This document shows positions 33,427 to 44,800 of a DNA stretch of 64,000 nucleotides, piece by piece. The notes beneath the pieces are model-generated. The model was not told the origin of the DNA. It was given only the letters and a program-made list of their open reading frames with translations, and did not search any database. Location of the stretch: positions 1,984,001 to 2,048,000 of the forward strand of contig MSED01000002.1 in the NCBI GenBank assembly GCA_002099365.1, read 5' to 3'. Origin of the DNA: Phialophora verrucosa (Eukaryota; Ascomycota; Eurotiomycetes; Chaetothyriales; Herpotrichiellaceae). Numbering within the stretch: position 1 is the stretch's first letter; each line of letters begins with the position of its first letter. The translations under genes were made by a program, and so were the position numbers.

Positions 33427-34725
33427 ATGATCCTAGCGAGGCGCGCTCTTGGCTGCCTGATCATTGCGACCCTACTTAGCTTGCTTGTCTATTATCGATC
33501 GGCCAGTGCTTCTGTTACTGTCAGAACGCTTCGGTCAAAAGTACCCCAGGTCGTTGGACTGGGCGACTATTTCGATTCAGACGAGCAACATCTACAAGAT
33601 GAGCACCGCCGACCCTTCAGCCAACCAGGCGATCTCCACGCGCCCGGGAGCTCACCAAACCCGGAGATGCCTGCAGCCACAGATGCAGGTATGCAGTTGA
33701 GCAAGCCCCCCGGATCAACATACACGCGAAACCTCGTCATGGCTAAGATGACGAGGGAGAATGTCACCTGGCTGGATGAGGTCGACCTAGGCCCGGAGAT
33801 CACCAGGATGATATACGTGGCAGACGACCCGAAAGCGGCTTTGCACCCGACCAAAAACAAAGGCCACGAAGTCATGACTTATCTGACCTACATTATCGAC
33901 TATTACGATCATCTACCGGACGTCAGCATCTTTATGCACTCCCACCAGACTGCATGGCACAACAACGAGCTCTTGAATTGGGACGCGGGCGAGATGATTC
34001 GACGGCTGAGCAGCGAGAGAGTACAGCGACAGGGGTATATGAACATGAGATGCCACTGGAAGCCCGGCTGTCCCGAGTGGATACATCCCGGTCAGGTGGA
34101 GGAAGACAGGGAGAAATTAGAACAGTCACTGATGGCCTCGGCTTGGGCTGAGTTATTTCCGGACAGACCCATACCTACCGTACTGGCCCAGCCTTGTTGC
34201 TCACAATTCGCACTCAGTCGGAATAAGATTCGCGCAATACCGCTGGCTAAGTACAAACACTATCGGGAATGGCTCCTTCGATCCGACATCAGGGACACAA
34301 TGACCGGAAGGATCTTCGAATATCTGTGGCAAGTCGTCTTCACAGGCGAAAGTGTCTTCTGTCCGAGCCAGCGGACGTGTTACTGCGATGGATACGGCGT
34401 CTGCTTCGAGACCGAGAAGACATTCGACAAGTGGTTTGAGTTGAGGTATCAGAAGCAAATGGCCGAGATCGAGCTGAAGGAATGGGAAGAACAGGCGGAA
34501 AGGATCGAGAAGTTCAAAGGCGAGGATGGGAGGTGGTTGCAGGGGGCCGAGGCGGGAGAGCTCCAGGTGCCCGAGGTTGGGAAGAGTGAACAGCTGAAGA
34601 GCTTAATCGAAAAGATAGGGGCAGACCTTGAACGGAGGAGGTTGGACGCTCTCGAGAGAGGGAGAGATCCAAAGGCTAGAGCTGAGAGTGATGGACGTCC
34701 TTGGAAAGCGGGTGATGGATTCTAG
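33427..34725 (+). CDS. DUF3431 type II membrane protein
   Basis: Single exon, 432 residues. A short cytosolic head (MILARR) is followed by one membrane segment (ALGCLIIATLLSLLVYY), then a Pro-rich stem and a lumenal domain. That domain matches the DUF3431 family of Pezizomycotina: RNLVMAKMTRENVTWLDEV, RMIYVADDP, PDVSIFMHSHQTAWHNN, GYMNMRCHWKPGCPEW, ACCSQFALSRNKIRAIPL-type blocks and the Cys-rich FCPSQRTCYCDGYGVCF. Layout suggests a Golgi or secretory-pathway enzyme, possibly a glycosyltransferase, but no reaction is established. The last 80 residues are an Arg/Glu-rich helix. Confidence 0.85.
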   Translation: MILARRALGCLIIATLLSLLVYYRSASASVTVRTLRSKVPQVVGLGDYFDSDEQHLQDEHRRPFSQPGDLHAPGSSPNPEMPAATDAGMQLSKPPGSTYTRNLVMAKMTRENVTWLDEVDLGPEITRMIYVADDPKAALHPTKNKGHEVMTYLTYIIDYYDHLPDVSIFMHSHQTAWHNNELLNWDAGEMIRRLSSERVQRQGYMNMRCHWKPGCPEWIHPGQVEEDREKLEQSLMASAWAELFPDRPIPTVLAQPCCSQFALSRNKIRAIPLAKYKHYREWLLRSDIRDTMTGRIFEYLWQVVFTGESVFCPSQRTCYCDGYGVCFETEKTFDKWFELRYQKQMAEIELKEWEEQAERIEKFKGEDGRWLQGAEAGELQVPEVGKSEQLKSLIEKIGADLERRRLDALERGRDPKARAESDGRPWKAGDGF

Positions 34726-35256
34726 ATGCCGTGTACAGCGGACAAGGATACCCAGGTGCTTTCAGGCTTCTCATGGCAGGACCCCGCTATTCTGGCTGAA
34801 CATAGGGTTATAACAGGGCATAGCGTTTGGAGTTGGAACATGGCATGGCATAGCATAGCATAGCTCTTGGTTCGTTTGATGAAATGGTGATGAATTTGCC
34901 TCGCGTGATGGCCAAGTCTCCGTCTCGTCGGTCGCAGGTCGCCGCTCCCGATCGGATGACGCTTCAGGGATCCAAGTTTGTGCATGCGCTCGGCATGCGG
35001 AGGAACTTGAAAGAAGTAGCCAGGCAATTGAACACCTTTCGTCTTCCACCAACTACCACTCCACCATATGCAATCCTCCTACCTGTTTTGTTCATGTTTC
35101 GCTCAGTACCGATGGTGTAGTGTCTCTGCACATTCGACCTTCCGCCCTCATCGCGCTGCACGCTGACCAGATCGACCATCGGATGATGGCCTCCACGAGA
35201 CCCCGAATCGTCCGTGTCTGAGGAAGACGAAGTTTGTTGTCGTACAGCTTGCAACC
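34726..35256. other. Intergenic: promoter of the HRD1-like gene
   Basis: About 530 bases. Near 34838-34865 there is a degenerate 5-bp tandem run (CATGG then repeated CATAG). Otherwise nothing was recognised. Confidence 0.55.
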
Positions 35257-38012
35257 ATGCCAGCGAGAATGAGAATGAGGTGGACGGCCTACGCCGGGGT
35301 AAGCGCCCTCGTCGTCTTGACCCCAATCTCGGTGTGCTAACCCCTCTACAGGTCTCTACAGCCCTGGCCGCCGGCGTCATCCTCAAGGCTCTCGCGCAGC
35401 GACCCAACTTCTACTCCGCCGCCGTCTACCTGTCGCAATCCTCTGCCAACCTGATGATCCTGACCAACCTGTTGTTCGTCGTCGCCTGCTCCTTCCTGCT
35501 CGGCCTACAGAAGCTTCTCTACGGCAACCTGCGCCGGATCGAGATCGAACAGCTCTACGAAAAGGCATGGTTTGCCGTGACAGAGACGTGTCTGGCCATG
35601 ACGGTATTCCGCGGCGAAATCGGCCTCACATTCCTCGCCATGTTCTTCTCCCTGCTCACGGGCAAGGTCTGGGGCTGGATCGGTGAAGGCCGGGTCGAAG
35701 TCTTGGAGCAACAACCACCGCGGAATCCCAGACTATTTCATACACGCCTCGCATTGAGCTTGGGGCTCAGTGTCGCTTTCGATCTGACGATGCTCGAGTA
35801 CGTGGTGAAGCAGGTCATGAGGATGGCCCGCCCCGATATGATGGTCATGTTTGGCTTCGAGTTCGCCGTCCTCTCAATCACAAGCATCAGCACTGCCATG
35901 AGGTACGCCATCGATCTCGTCGAGATCGGGATTGTCCGCGAGCAGAAGAGACACCGCATAGATGAGATCAAGCGCGAGCGCGTCCAGGCCGCCGTAACAG
36001 AGTTCCAGGAGAGTCAGAACGGACGAGCAGCTGACCCGCCATCGTCGGATGCTGGAGAAGCGACGGCGGCGGCCACGCCGACACCGACACCGACTCAGCA
36101 TACCCTTGAACAGGTGTCGCAGGAGGCGCTCAACCAACCCATTGACGAAAACGAGGTTGAAGTGGAAGGTTGGGAGGACAAAGGCCGCTACATGTTCTAC
36201 CTGAACTTGGCCACCGATTTTTTCAAACTAGTCACCTATCTTGCTTTCTTCTTTATCCTTCTTGTATTCTACGGACTGCCCATCCACATCTTGCGCGATG
36301 TGTTCTTGACGATGCGGTCGTTCTTCAAACGAATTTCGGACTTTATGAAATACCGGACCGCGACGAGGGACATGAATGCGCGATACCCAGATGCCACGGC
36401 GGAGGATATCGGACGGGAAGAAGTGTGTATCATTTGCAGGGAGGAGATGCACCCTTACCAGCCGGTCGTTGCAGAGCCGGGTCAACCGCAACCGCGACTG
36501 AATCCGGTGGTGGAGAGGATGAGGCCGAAGAAGCTGCCTTGTGGGCATGTCTTACACTTTTCTTGCCTGAGAAGTTGGCTTGAGAGGCAGCAGATATGTC
36601 CGACTTGCAGAGCGAATGTGGTCCGCACCGGCGGAGCCCAAACGGCAAATGCAGTGGCTGGAGAAGGTGGAGCGGGACCAGTGAACGGCGGCCAACATCC
36701 ACCAGGAGCAAGACCAGGGCCACGAGTCTACCAATTTGGTCCGCTGAGGATAGGTGTCGGGGCCGCCAGAGGGAACAATATGTTCGAAGAACTCCACCAA
36801 CAGCTGGGAGACGCAGCCGGCCCTGTCGCCAGAGGACAGCCTCAAGATCCGGGCCCAAATGCACCACGGCAATTTGGCGTAGGCCTCCGGTGGTCGCGGC
36901 GGCGGCCGCAGACAGAGAACCTGACGACCCAAGAACAACTTGACGCTCTGGAGGCGCGAATCGCACAGGATCTCCAGGATCTGTCCCACAATATGCGGGA
37001 GTTGAATGTCCTGCGCCAGATGCAGGCCGAGTTGCAGAGATTGAGAGGTCTGCGTACTATAGAGGGCTCGAGGCAAGCAAATCCTACAACTGCAGCCTCA
37101 GCCCCAGCCCCCGCCCCAGCGGCCGGGCTCCCTCCACCTCACATCGTCCAGCGCTCTACAACGGTGGTCCCGGACCATCAGCAGACCATCCTCCACGCAG
37201 GGAGTGACAGACTTCCAGCTGGACTCACGCTACCCGAAGGTTGGACGATGATGCCTTTACAACCTGCGCATCAAGTAACACACCAGCAGCATCATGACGG
37301 GCAGGTTCGGACTTATCTACACCAGCCTCTAGTGCCATTTGCAGGGATGCCAATGACTCCACCGCGGTTCCAACAGCAGCCCTTCAACGTGATGCCACAG
37401 CCTCTATTTTCTCCTCAGGTCCAGTCTCGACCAGAACCTAACGCTGCGAACAATGCCCCAACTGGAGGAGCTGAGATCAATGGTGCGCAATCCGACCCTC
37501 CCGGGCTCCAAAGTCAACAGCCGGCTGCACCTCTGGCAGGCCTACATGTGGAGGAAATCAGAATCCCATGGTCGCAGTGGGGGATGCCAAACCCCGAGCA
37601 ACTGCATCAACAAATCCATCAACAGCAACACGAGCAAGCGCTGGCTAGACTTAGGAACCAGACTGACCAGGAAGAGGCTGCGGGCACAGCAGGCGCAAGT
37701 GTCGTCGACGGAATTGGTGCCACCTCTGAGCCGTTTATGCCACTACCACCAGAAGCAGCACAACCAAGTTCTACCCAAGCCTCGTCTACGCCTGCGCCCT
37801 CATTGCCAGCTTGGGGGTCGGCAGTTCCTGGGCCTGCGAACGGTGAATCTAGCGGCAATGGTACAAGCGCTGGGACTTCCGACCCTCAGACCAACGGGCA
37901 TCATGACTATGGTGGAGAGGGCTCGGCTCAGGCATCGTCGCCACCGTCGCAGCAGCAGCAGCCAAAAAATAGGCATCCGACCGTGGAAGATCTGGTCGAG
38001 GATCCAGATTAA
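35257..38012 (+). CDS. HRD1-like ER membrane RING E3 ubiquitin ligase
   Basis: Exon 1 is 35257-35298 and exon 2 is 35352-38012, giving 900 residues. The protein should ubiquitinate misfolded ER proteins in ERAD. The N-terminal 350 residues hold several membrane helices (MRWTAYAGVSTALAAGVIL; LMILTNLLFVVACSFLLG; IGLTFLAMFFSLLTG; LVTYLAFFFILLVFYGLPIHIL). A RING-H2 finger starts at about residue 373: CIICREEM, then LPCGHVLHFSCLRSWLERQQICPTCRANV with the Cys3-His2-Cys3 order complete. A 40-residue insert separates the second and third zinc positions. The remaining 450 residues are Pro/Gln-rich and disordered, longer than in yeast Hrd1. The start uses the 42-nt exon because it completes the first membrane helix. 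Confidence 0.9.
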
Positions 38013-38707
38013 AGAAAAGTCTCGCCCCGTGGATAGACAAAGGGACAACTGTATGGTACTTTTTCGATAGTCGTTGAATGGTAGTTATCTCCCAGCATAG
38101 CGAGGAGTAATGAGCATCACCTCTTCCTGCCGTGTATGAGCAAGTATTACCGTTCCCTTTCCGTGACTGAAGCACTTACGACGGCACAACAGTACGAGTA
38201 CGGAGTACAAACACACAGTACTGGTGACTATGTACGAGTACTCGTGATTTGACGCGTGTGGCGAAGAAGCCGCGTCGCATAAAGTGGAGAACGGCCCAAA
38301 ACAGCCACGAGTCTCGCGCCACATCGATTGATTGGCTGGCCGCACCCCTCATCGCGGCCGCGCCTTCTGTTGCTCTTCGTTTCATCTGCTCGGCAACCGA
38401 CGAAACCGCGAGACAAGAATCAAGATCTTCGAGGCACGGCAAGGGGCTCAAACATGCAAATTGTCGCTCGTCCGCCCTGTCGAACCCACCCACTCTGACT
38501 TGTTGAGTGTATCGATACGTTAGCTGGTTGATTGCTGCGCCCCCCCGATGGCTGGTGCAGGCTGGCACGGCTGGGAAACCAGATGCAATGATGCGCATGT
38601 TTCGGAATGCTACTACTTCGTCTCTTGCCTTGCTACATACGGAGTACTTCATACATATGTAGTACGTGTGCAGAACACACTCGACTGCAGGCAGGTTTGT
38701 GAAATAC

Positions 38708-38724
38708 CAACCAACCAACCAACC
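38708..38724. repeat. (ACCA)n microsatellite
   Basis: Four to five tandem ACCA units in the upstream region of the small membrane protein gene. Confidence 0.8.
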
Positions 38725-38977
38725 ACTCTCTCGACAGTTGCATACATTCGCTTCGTCGCCAGTGATCGTCTTGTTCTTCGAGACTTGTCGCTCTCTCTTT
38801 CACTCTTTGTTTTGTCTCGAACTCGCGTCAAGCACTCTTCACATACTGTTTACTTCGTATCTCGGTGTTTCAGCGACTTGGTCACTCATATTGAAGACTC
38901 CTATCGATTTGACGTCCTGCCTACTGAGTGGTGCTATCACAGGCATATACTGTGTACACTCCCTCCCTTTCTCCCAT

Positions 38978-39051
38978 CCTCGACTTGTGCATTCAACCTC
39001 CCTTCTCCCCGTCCGGTTCACATACCAGCCTCGACTTGGACATTCAACCTC
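38978..39051. repeat. Direct repeat, 23-bp unit, two copies
   Basis: Two 23-bp copies (38978-39000 and 39029-39051) beginning CCTCGACTTG and ending ATTCAACCTC differ at two bases and start 51 bp apart. They lie just upstream of the ATG at 39132, in the probable 5' leader. Confidence 0.75.
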
Positions 39052-39131
39052 ATTTCCGCCCTCCCAACCGTTACACCATTCCCGACTGAAGTAACCAACG
39101 ATCAAGAAACAATCCTCTGAGAGCCTGCACC

Positions 39132-39847
39132 ATGGGCGTGTCGGCAATCTTCAAGAGACAAGACCCAACCGGGGACGACAATACCCGTCCGATTGTGTGC
39201 GATGATTTTGGCTGTCAAGATTATTCTCCTGTGAGTTCTCCGTACACAGTAAAAAGATTCACGCACCTCCCTCTAGCCTATGCCTAACCTGCATACTTTT
39301 TTACAGACCGCCTACGCCGTCAAGTGGGCCATCATCGCCGCAATCTTCCTCGTCTTTTCTCTCTACTTCGTCGGTGGATATCTGCATGCTCAGCGGAGGA
39401 TGAAGCGGGGGCTTCCTCCACTGGCATATCATAGGGTACGTACGGGACATGCAATTCTCAAAGATCTATCCACCGCCGGGAAAGTGTCGCTCAAAGTGTG
39501 CTAATCTATGACATGACTTACAGTGGCTCGTCACCCGCCGCCAAAAGGCCGCCTTTGTCCACCAACACCCCCAGTACGCCAACCAGTTTTCCTTCTACCG
39601 AGCGCAGCAGGCCCACGCAGGCCCCGGCGGATACGGGTATGGACACGGCCAGGCATATCAGATGGGCGGGATGTACGGGGGACCTCCGCCCCCTGCGTAC
39701 AACGAGCCGGAATACGTGCCCCCGTACACTGGACCGAATAAAGTCGACCCGGACCAGCGATACACCCCGCCCAGTGGCCCGCCTCCCGCCGCGACTGCTG
39801 CCACGACGGCTCCAGCCGCGCCGGAGCCGGCTCGAGTAGCGCCCTGA
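39132..39847 (+). CDS. Small PY-motif membrane protein, Rcr-like
   Basis: Three exons (39132-39230, 39307-39435, 39524-39847) give 183 residues. A short acidic N-terminus with DDFGCQDYSP is followed by one membrane segment (AIIAAIFLVFSLYFVGGYL) and a basic stop-transfer (HAQRRMKRGLPPLAYHR). The tail is Pro/Tyr/Gly-rich with PPPAYNEPEYVPPY, which includes PPxY-type motifs that bind WW domains of Rsp5-class ubiquitin ligases. Layout matches fungal Rcr/Ssh4-like adaptors that steer sorting of membrane proteins. Family assignment is from architecture, so moderate confidence. Confidence 0.75.
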
Positions 39848-40499
39848 GAGCGAGGATTGCGTTGTTGTCGAGGACGAGTACGACGACGATTCGCTCCGCA
39901 ACACACGGCACGGCACGACATGGCATCGCATCACATCGCGTAGCATCGCACCGCGTTTGAACCCGCGTTCCGGCGAAACGAGTACATGCCTAGAAACAGA
40001 AGAACAAAATCATAGAAGTCCACCTTTACAGACCAGTCGAGTCACATTGTGGGTTCTTCCTGACCGGAGTAGTATGCACAGTATGGCATGCATGGGTACA
40101 AACAAACGAGCAGGACAGGACAGTTCCTCGCATTAACGAGTACGGGACAGACTTACGGGTAGCGGGGGATGGTTCCGGCTCGGTATGTCGGTGTGGGAAG
40201 ATGTTGAAGACATGGATCGGATGGATGAACGAGAGTTCGCTCCCGAGCGAAAATGCACGTCGCAGTACCCGCCCGAGGCGTGGGAAGTCACGGGAGGGAT
40301 CAAATATTGTGCCAATACATCGGTATGATATGGTATGAGGTGCAATTGCGGGCAGAGAGCTGGGTATGGCGGATGCCTAACACATAGTGCTAAAACCCAA
40401 TAGAATGCACCAAGTGATGTCCGCATCTAAATCTCAGTTCGCGTGCTTTGCTAAAAATCCCAATCCTGCTTCCCAAGGTCCATCAAATGAAAAGGCCAC
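39848..40499. other. Intergenic between convergent genes
   Basis: About 650 bases. It begins with a degenerate CAT/CG-rich 5-bp-like run (GGCACGGCACGACATGGCAT) near 39905-39950. No gene is supported. Confidence 0.55.
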
Positions 40500-41504
40500 T
40501 CACTCTACGTCCATGGCGTCCGGGTCCGAATCAGCATCCGAGTCCGGATCCATCGCCGCTTCTTCGTCTCCCGTGCCTTGGAACGAGTGATCGACCATCC
40601 CGTCGTCCCAATGTTGCTGGAGGGCTCTGGTTTCCGCTTCGCGCGCGAGCCTCTCCCTCTCCCGTTGCACCTCTGCTGCCTTCTCCCGTGCCCGCCGTCT
40701 CGCATCGATGATGGTCTTCCGTACAACGTCCTCCTCCTCCGGCACGGAGATACTGCTCGGGTCTTTGTATAGAATCAGCGCGGTGTTGAGGTTTTCGGCC
40801 GGCGGCCGTTCCAGATCTAGCTCCATTCGCAGGGGCCCGTGCCGCTCGTGGTTCTGCCCTTGCTGTAATAAATGGTGGGGGAGGCCCGAGACCTTCTTAT
40901 CGATGTCGGGCAGGAAGAGGGTGGCGTTATGGGCCGCTTCTTCTGCTTCAATCTGTGCGATTTCAGAGGACAGGTCGTGGATTATTATCCTGTGGGGGGT
41001 CTCATCGATGGTCATGAAGTCCGAGTCCGGGAGCGCCGGGGGCTTGATCGCTGCAGGGGTGGGTGTGGAATGAGGCGCGGGCGGAGGGAAATCGAAGTCA
41101 TTGGTGTCGATGTCCGGGTCGAGTGCGATGGGGTCGGGTTGCGGTTGTGATGGCGGCGCGGCTGCAAGGGCCGGTCGAGCGTCTGTGTTGGCGATGTGAG
41201 GGCGGAATAAGAGTGTGGGGGAAGTCGGCTGCGCGTGCTGTAGACTGTACGGCGATGAAGGCACCGCTGGAGCAGGGTAGTGATGCTGCGGCGTGTATAC
41301 CTGCGCGTGCGAGGTCCCATGCGTAGGCTGGTTCGCATGGTTCTGGTTCAGGCGGAGTTTCTTGAACTGCGAGGAGATGTGTGATTGGGATTCGAGGTCC
41401 TCTTCTGCTTTTCGCTTAGAGTGGGAGAGGACGTTGCTGCGATGCTGGTTTGAGAGCGAGGGGTGCCACTCGGGAGCTGCTGCGTAGGGAGCGTATTGCG
41501 CCAT
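40500..41504 (-). CDS. Conserved hypothetical fungal protein, probably nuclear
   Basis: Single exon, 334 residues, starting at the ATG at 41504. Not recognised. The first 160 residues are Pro/His/Gln-rich and disordered with a basic patch (HSKRKAEEDLES). The likely folded core is residues 165-290: HRIIIHDLSSEIAQIEAEEAAHNATLFLPDIDKKVSGLPHHLL ... ALILYKDPSSISVPEEEDVVRKTIIDARRRAREKAAEVQRERE, in effect a helical block ending in a basic helix. The tail is acidic (DPDSDADSDPDAMDVE). Nuclear localisation is inferred from the basic patches. It shares a 393-bp divergent promoter with the alanyl-tRNA synthetase gene. Confidence 0.8.
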   Translation of the reverse strand: MAQYAPYAAAPEWHPSLSNQHRSNVLSHSKRKAEEDLESQSHISSQFKKLRLNQNHANQPTHGTSHAQVYTPQHHYPAPAVPSSPYSLQHAQPTSPTLLFRPHIANTDARPALAAAPPSQPQPDPIALDPDIDTNDFDFPPPAPHSTPTPAAIKPPALPDSDFMTIDETPHRIIIHDLSSEIAQIEAEEAAHNATLFLPDIDKKVSGLPHHLLQQGQNHERHGPLRMELDLERPPAENLNTALILYKDPSSISVPEEEDVVRKTIIDARRRAREKAAEVQRERERLAREAETRALQQHWDDGMVDHSFQGTGDEEAAMDPDSDADSDPDAMDVE

Positions 41505-41897
41505 TACGCCGTCGACAAGTTGAAATCTACGGTGGTGGTGGTGGAGCGACGGTGCGGGATATACAGTAATGCAAGGCTGACGACGAGCGGGAGAATGATG
41601 TGCAGTGCCAGTGAGCGTGGTGGGCGCGGTCGGGAAGGCTGCCTCCTTCAGTTCGGCTGCAAGTCAGTTTCAGTCGCACCTTTCTTTCACCTATCGTTTA
41701 CTATTCTTTGGCGTCACAGACACAGCTTGCTTCGGTGTCAGGATTGCAGCTTGACATTTCGTTGATTGTCCTTGACGAGCCGTGGGATTATAAGTCTAAG
41801 GTTCGTCTGACCGCACCTACAAAACAGGCGTCGGATGCCTGGAAGGTGCTCGAAGCGACAAACAGTTGAAAGGGGAAGGTGAAGTGAATGTGAATGC
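41505..41897. promoter_or_regulatory. Divergent promoter region, AlaRS and hypothetical protein
   Basis: 393 bases between two divergent start codons. No known element was matched; the AlaRS side contains two closely spaced ATGs (41889 region and 41898), relevant to start choice. Confidence 0.55.
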
Positions 41898-44800
41898 ATG
41901 CGGAGAACGGGGCAGCACATTGGGAGAGCCTTCTCTGCGGGCTGCCAATCGGCCACGGCTCTGACTAGCCGCGCCCCTCGATTCTCAAAAATTGCGGACT
42001 TGACTCACGTTTTCAATACAGAGTCGCCCCGAAGATTTTCTGGACTGTCGCATTCACATCGAGTCGGACAAGGGTCAAATTACACTCGGTCAAAGGAGCG
42101 GCTATCTTCAGCGAAGTCCAGAGGTCGAATACTCGTCGGAGCCCCTCCAACCGCTTTGCGCTCGTCAATTGTGCGTCGGCACACGACCTCCACCATGGCG
42201 GCTTCGACGCCTGATAGCACTCAACAATGGACTGCCTCGAAAGTCCGAGAAACATTTCTCAAATACTTCGAAGAGCGGGGACACACATTTGGTGAGTCCG
42301 GCCTTCCTCGGAGCTTAGGCGGCCAGGCATACTGACTCGCAAACCAGTCAAATCCTCACCGGTTGTCCCTCTATCCGATCCTACCCTCCTCTTTACAAAT
42401 GCGGGCATGAACCAGTTCAAACCCATTTTCCTTGGCACGGTCGATCCCACCAGCAAAGAGGGCCAGTACAAACGCGTCGTCAATTCCCAAAAGTGCATAC
42501 GTGCGGGCGGAAAACACAATGATCTGGATGATGTTGGCAAGGACAGCTATCATCATACCTTCTTTGAGATGTTGGGGAACTGGTCATTCGGCGATTACTT
42601 CAAGCAGGAAGCCATCACCTTCTCTTGGGAGTTGTTGACGAAAGTCTTCGGGCTCGAGCCGGATCGATTGTACGTCACCTACTTCGAAGGCAACGAAGCC
42701 GGCGGATTGGAGCCGGATCTCGAGGCCAAGGAGATATGGAAGAGTGTCGGGGTCGCGGAGGATCATATCTTGCCGGGAAACATGAAGGACAATTTTTGGG
42801 AGATGGGAGACCAAGGACCCTGCGGGCCTTGCTCAGAGATACACTTCGATCGCCTTGGCGGACGAAACGCTGCGCACCTCGTCAACCAGGATGATCCAAA
42901 TGTGCTGGAGATTTGGAACAACGTGTTCATTCAGTACAACAGAGAACCCGACCGAAGCTTACGGCCGCTGCCAAACAAGCATGTCGATACTGGTATGGGC
43001 TTTGAACGGCTGGTCAGTGTCTTGCAAAACAAGTTGTCGAATTACGACACGGACGTCTTCACGCCAATCTTTGCGCGCATTCAAGAAGTTACCGGCGCCA
43101 GACCTTATTCGGGGAAGTTTGGAGAGGAGGATACCGATGGTATCGACACTGCGTACAGAGTAATCGCGGACCACGTGCGCACATTGACGTTTGCCATCAG
43201 TGATGGTGGAATCCCGAACAATGAAGGACGAGGCTACGTCGTTCGAAGGGTGCTGAGACGTGGTGCCCGATATGCCCGAAAATACTTCCATGTGGAGATC
43301 GGCGACTTCTTCTCAAAGATTGTGCCGACACTTGTCGAGCAGATGGGTGGAATGTTCAAGGAGATCGTGGCAAAGGAAGAAGAAGTAAAAGAGATCCTCA
43401 ACGAAGAGGAGCTGTCATTCGCGAAGACCTTAGATCGTGGTGAGAAGCAATTCGAGGTCTACGCTCAAAAGAGTCAGGTGCAAGGACAGAAGAGTCTCCA
43501 CGGCGCTGATGTATGGCGGCTATACGACACTTTTGGCTTCCCTGTGGATCTGACACGGCTCATGGCGGAAGAACGGGGTCTGTCAATTGACGACAACGAG
43601 TTTGAAGCCGCGAGACTGGCTGCCAGAGACGCCAGTAAAGGCCAGAAGAAGGCGGCTAGCGATTTGCTCAAGCTGGATGTCCACGATCTTGGAGAGTTGG
43701 AGAAGATGCCCGGCGTGACCAAGACGGACGACAGTGCCAAATATGGCAGGCAAAATATCATCGGCACGATCCAGGCGGTGTACCACGCTAAGAAGTTCCA
43801 TCCCGGCACGAAGAACATCCCGGAAGGTGATCAGGTGGGCCTGATCCTCGATCGGACGTGCTTTTATGCTGAGCAAGGCGGTCAAGAATACGATACCGGC
43901 CGTATTGTCATTGATGGACAGGCTGAGCTTGATGTGGAGAACGTCCAACTATATGCTGGCTACGTATTACACACGGGTTACATGAAGTATGGCCACTTCT
44001 CACTCGGCGACAAGGCAATTTGCGAGTACGATGAATTGCGGCGGTGGCCGATACGGAACAACCATACGGGTACTCACATCCTGAACTTCGCTCTACGGGA
44101 GGTTCTGGGCGTCGGTGTCGAACAGCGAGGTTCGCTGGTCGCTCAAGAGAAGCTGAGGTTTGACTTTAGCCACAAATCGGGCGTCTCGGACGAAGACTTG
44201 TCGAAGATTGAGAATATCTCGACTGAATATATCAGACAAAATTGTCAAGTCTACGCGAAGGATGTGCCCTTGGTCATTGCGAGGGAAATCGCTGGTGTAA
44301 GAGCTGTATTCGGCGAGACATATCCCGACCCCGTTCGCGTCGTGTCAGTGGGTGTCGATGTCGATGATATCCTGAAAAATGTTCAGGACAAAGGCTGGGA
44401 GAAGGTCAGCATCGAATTCTGTGGTGGGACTCACGTGAGGAGTACCGGCGACATTAAAGACCTTATCATCCTCGAAGAAAGTGGCATTGCCAAGGGCATC
44501 CGAAGGATTATCGCAGTCACTGGCGAAGATGCGCATGAAGTGCAGCGGGTGGCTGAGGAGTTCTCTGGCAAGCTCGAAAAGCTTGAGAAGATGCCATTTG
44601 GATCGCCGAAAGAGCAAGAAGCAAAGAACATCCAGCTCGAACTCAACAACCTCTCAATATCCGCGGTGCGGAAGTCACAGTTCCGAGACCGGGTTTCGAA
44701 GATCAGCAAAGAGATCCTCGAGCAGATAAAGAAACTGCAAAAAGAGCAGACGCAGAAGGCCATTGACACGATAACAGAGTACTTTCAGACGAACAGCAAT

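Larger units (their letters stand above)
38013..39131. promoter_or_regulatory. 1.1 kb promoter/leader region of the PY-motif protein gene
   Basis: Contains several sequence signals but no supported gene: GTACGGAGTAC at 38198-38208, a perfect 12-bp palindrome ACGAGTACTCGT at 38234-38245, TACGGAGTAC at 38638-38647, an (ACCA)n run near 38708-38724, a CT-rich leader from 38770, and a duplicated 23-bp block at 38978-39000 and 39029-39051. Confidence 0.6.

Noticed and set aside
36430..37076. Two overlapping minus-strand frames of 174-178 codons
   Set aside because: Antisense to the RING and tail of the HRD1-like gene.
38176..38718. 180-codon minus-strand frame
   Set aside because: Covers the GTAC-rich repeats and promoter of the PY-motif gene; protein has no recognisable features.
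38548..39120. 190-codon plus-strand frame
   Set aside because: Falls in the CT-rich leader of the gene at 39132; Ser/Leu-rich output reflects base composition.
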